Shown here piece by piece: positions 63,601 to 64,000 of a DNA stretch of 64,000 nt (position 1 is the first letter of the stretch; each line of letters opens with the position of its first letter). Below the pieces are notes generated by a model, which was not told the DNA's origin, searched no databases, and saw only the letters and a list, made by a program, of their open reading frames with translations. The stretch lies in IMG/VR virus record IMGVR_UViG_3300020027_000005, positions 1 to 64,000 of that record; one strand, given 5' to 3'. The translations under genes and the position numbers were made by a program. The DNA is from a virus.

Positions 63601-63780
63601 GAGGATTGGATCGCTCGACTCAACTTCCAGAACCTCTCTCGAACTCTGACCCAGGCTTCTCGAGAGGGGTGGCACGCCAACATCCACGGCTTCAATCCCA
63701 TTCCGGCCGCAGCACAAGGTGCAGAGTTCAACAGAGCAGAGCGGAAACTCAAGCCGGGGGAACATAAAGGCCAGTACTGA
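57610..63780 (+). CDS. Fused beta-beta' multisubunit-type RNA polymerase
   Basis: One 2056-residue protein. The beta half (about 1-1020) has GNEYQILNQFRLKSGVYHR, DPIHTPEGEKTGVSLAL, GYNFEDG (631-637), GRHGNKG near 776 and the switch region HGGQAMDPLGLYALLAHGAR. The beta' half (about 1036-2056) has GGLFDEK, RRQDFSARSIITPEPRMG, catalytic NADFDGD (N1376, D1378, D1380, D1382), a bridge helix with MHGARKGALQ, four Zn2 cysteines (C1699, C1760, C1767, C1770) and trigger loop GVIAAQAVGEPSTQLS, H1807. The N-terminal beta' zinc finger and large lineage insertions are absent. It should be a DNA-directed RNA polymerase core, with the sigma at 13495 as candidate partner. Confidence 0.95.
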   Translation: MSNLSPEMQFESLKSSLSGTLKGMFPIETRGGNSIVLEEVEFKDEKGSGDLREQQKALREAKSWSIPVYGTFSTKNKNGTETDRKRVLMMHLPRTTDRFGYIVDGNEYQILNQFRLKSGVYHRMAPDGDALAEFNLANSDQFANGKSFKLRLVPKTAVFYVDHRNSSVPLYPLLKSVGVTDEDLEKAWGKEILERNQAKGAEARSFGALRRAVGAELPGVDGSELFGKLLAKTKLLPETTEKTLGKAYASVTPELLAQSTKQLLELSRGARAEDDKTSLEYQGMYSANDLLSGHLQRKAGLIKRKIQTNLEKKKGVRLIVPTDTFDQALRSFFSTSLVSQPEQTNPLEMLSGALKTTIMGEQGGIKSSFAISENAKLVNPSHLGFLDPIHTPEGEKTGVSLALPLGAGKRGNEIVSTFWNAKTKKRQEISAGEALHATVAFPDQYVQKGSGMSPVAPKVKATKDGNIVYVSHREVDYVIPSPRAVFGVSSNLIPFLQNNQGNRAMTAARQQEQAVPLLYREEPLVQVKTDGKATFEEILGESSARNSPVDGEILRVERDAIIIKDSKGEKHEIQFYKDFALKGNTLYDSDVKVKAGDKVKKGDLLADTTFTKNGKLALGTNLRTAYMAFNGYNFEDGIVISEDAAKKLTSLHVHQKDIPFDTDTVLDKKKFLSQYQYGFGKEQLENVGEDGVIKVGSRVKEGDPLLLALRKPNESQLRKQIMAFRRGRPDKFRDGSLAWDHEAPGIVTDVVKRGDQVVVYVKTEEPAQVGDKLVGRHGNKGIITRVVPQAEMPYSTDAKGEKQHVDILMNPLGVPGRINLGQILETAAGKIATKTGKTYEVKNFEHGKDYLTDIKADLKKNGLSDKEALFDPTTGKHFEQEVMTGNQYILKLKHMATKKISARSGSGGEGSFYDVNHAPSSGAPHGGQAMDPLGLYALLAHGARENISEMYTYKSDKNDAFWDAIREGAPIPPPKTPFVYDKFLKYMNALRVDVKKEGNSLQLMPFTEQQVLEMSSGELKEPSLVVRGKDLKPLPGGLFDEKLTGGKEGTRWTHFKLAEPMPNPMFEEAIKKLTGLSDNQFRSHIRGDVEVNGKKGGEAVEELLKRINVKKLREDLESKIGKAKGAGRDKLHQQLRIVKALDEAKLSPTVYMMRSVPILPPIFRPVSAKPDGSLSSDDLNGLYKDIGAVNESLTLLKSSDIPQSIVAPTRMELYDGLRAMTGLGGSLTREYRGILDIISGKTRKGESAGEGSSKGGFFQKSVMKRRQDFSARSIITPEPRMGIDEIGLPQEIAWTMYQPFIEKELIRQGYKPPDAIDEVRKRTLVAEKALFRAVEDRPVLLKRDPVLHKFNVMAFKPRLVKGKAIEIHPLVTGGFNADFDGDTMSVFLPVTSPAVKEAQNLYPSNNLFSPTTGAVMYTPGHEALLGTYLLSLPGKKTGKRFKNTEDAQSALRKGELKKTDIVRIGGHETTLGRLEIEAKLPAWLQETGKKPVSEMRIYDNKTTKGLLMQVAKRDHLKYGEIANHLKDIGNENSTRTGFSIGLSDFDVVNKVGRDKIIAAAEKQQVKINSSKLSVQKKEEKVVEVLTKAKDQLEDLYNAGLKKDPTNIYKMMISGSRVSPGQLKQIVSSPALVSDSKNRMVPYIIPRSYSEGMDMASYWTTMHGARKGALQKTQEVSKPGALSKLLVNSTINQLVTEEDCRAGDGITMSVDNHDVADRYLAAPARFGGKRIRAGELITPELLAQARKAQVKTLTVRSPLRCQAEHGVCRHCMGLTEGGKSYDIGTNIGVIAAQAVGEPSTQLSLSAFHTGGTVGSRGSQAVSTFGRLSQLLTVPRNIPNEGALALHAGKVTSIEDAPQGGQYVYINKTQHYAPATQKLQIKKFDTVKAGDELTDGVTDPKKLLALRGVRDTQDYLTRSMMEVLSEVAPVKQRNVEVVVRSMTDIATVEDPGGHPDWTSGDVRPVSIIAAWNAKHRGKGKPVKYSTLVKGVDVLPNEMQEDWIARLNFQNLSRTLTQASREGWHANIHGFNPIPAAAQGAEFNRAERKLKPGEHKGQY

Positions 63781-63789
63781 GAGGAACCT

Positions 63790-64000
63790 ATGCCCCCTCG
63801 TCCGTCCCTGTTCATCGATCCGAACACGGCTTCCGCAGCTGCAGCCAAGGCCCTCAAACCTACAGATCCGCACGGTGCTGCCTGCATCGAGGTCATCTCG
63901 AGGAGGCCCGTAGCAACGTGGCTCGGGTCGTGGCTCACCGATGTCACGAAGACTGTCGACGACAGGATCGACGCAGCCGGAAGCGCCCTCTGCACTTTCG
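63790..64000 (+). CDS. Partial glycoside hydrolase family 6-like protein
   Basis: The ORF starts 10 bases after the polymerase stop, with GAGG upstream, and runs off the right edge; 70 codons are visible. The segment FIDPNTASAAAAKALKPTD followed by VISRRPVATWLGSW and VDDRIDAAGSA matches the N-terminal pattern of GH6 cellulases and cellobiohydrolases. The catalytic Asp residues lie beyond the window. In a phage it could act on a host or environmental glucan, or be a repurposed fold. Confidence 0.5.
   Translation, partial: MPPRPSLFIDPNTASAAAAKALKPTDPHGAACIEVISRRPVATWLGSWLTDVTKTVDDRIDAAGSALCTF

Noticed and set aside
1-64000. tRNA genes, CRISPR arrays and insertion sequences
   Set aside because: No cloverleaf-like gaps, regular spacer repeats, transposase ORFs or terminal inverted repeats were seen; nearly all DNA is occupied by phage genes.

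Overview
This window is a 64 kb internal piece of a large tailed-phage genome, most likely a myovirus. It is GC-rich, almost fully coding, and full of ATGA, GTGA and TAGTG start/stop overlaps. It carries a tape-measure-like protein, a baseplate J-like protein, tail fibres, a portal and a complete phage replication set. No rRNA, tRNA, CRISPR or host metabolic operon was recognised. The host cannot be fixed from sequence. The high GC and a GH6-like glycoside hydrolase at the right edge hint weakly at an actinobacterial or similar high-GC host.

Layout. (1) Bases 1-36475, plus strand: the virion operon. It runs from a tape-measure protein cut by the left edge, through a Dit-like and a hub-like protein, a SNF2-like helicase, a cluster of Gly/Ala-rich membrane-type proteins (one with a HEIGH zinc-protease motif), a sigma-70-family sigma factor, many beta-sandwich structural proteins and baseplate J, to the tail fibres. 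One small zinc-ribbon gene lies on the minus strand inside it (26576-26749). (2) A Rho-independent terminator for leftward transcription sits near 36479-36520. (3) Bases 36577-53490, minus strand: replication, recombination and repair. This block holds a UvsW-like helicase, a family-4 UDG-like protein, a DnaB-like helicase, a VWA protein, a DnaG-like primase, a Cys-rich zinc protein, a family A DNA polymerase, RecA, and three nucleases (PD-(D/E)XK, Cas4/AddB-like, RusA). (4) Bases 53576-64000, plus strand: two unknown proteins, the portal, a giant fused beta-beta' RNA polymerase (2056 aa) and the start of a GH6-like enzyme. Two tiny minus-strand genes lie between portal and polymerase.

The most unusual content is a transcription system. 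A single polypeptide carries near-complete bacterial-type beta and beta' halves, with the NADFDGD catalytic loop, bridge helix, trigger loop and second zinc site intact. The N-terminal beta' zinc finger is missing and rifampicin-pocket residues are changed. A phage sigma factor is encoded separately inside the virion operon. A conserved intergenic element (minus strand GCGCATAAG, longest form GCGCATAAGGTAG) lies in four intergenic regions and may be a promoter or regulatory site. No alpha or omega subunit is seen here.

Other notable points are an in-frame TAA that splits a tail-fibre domain, a short F-x-x-E-L-x-K-x-A-like motif shared by otherwise different proteins next to the sigma gene, and a repeated 'GD-box' beta module spread over at least five virion proteins.
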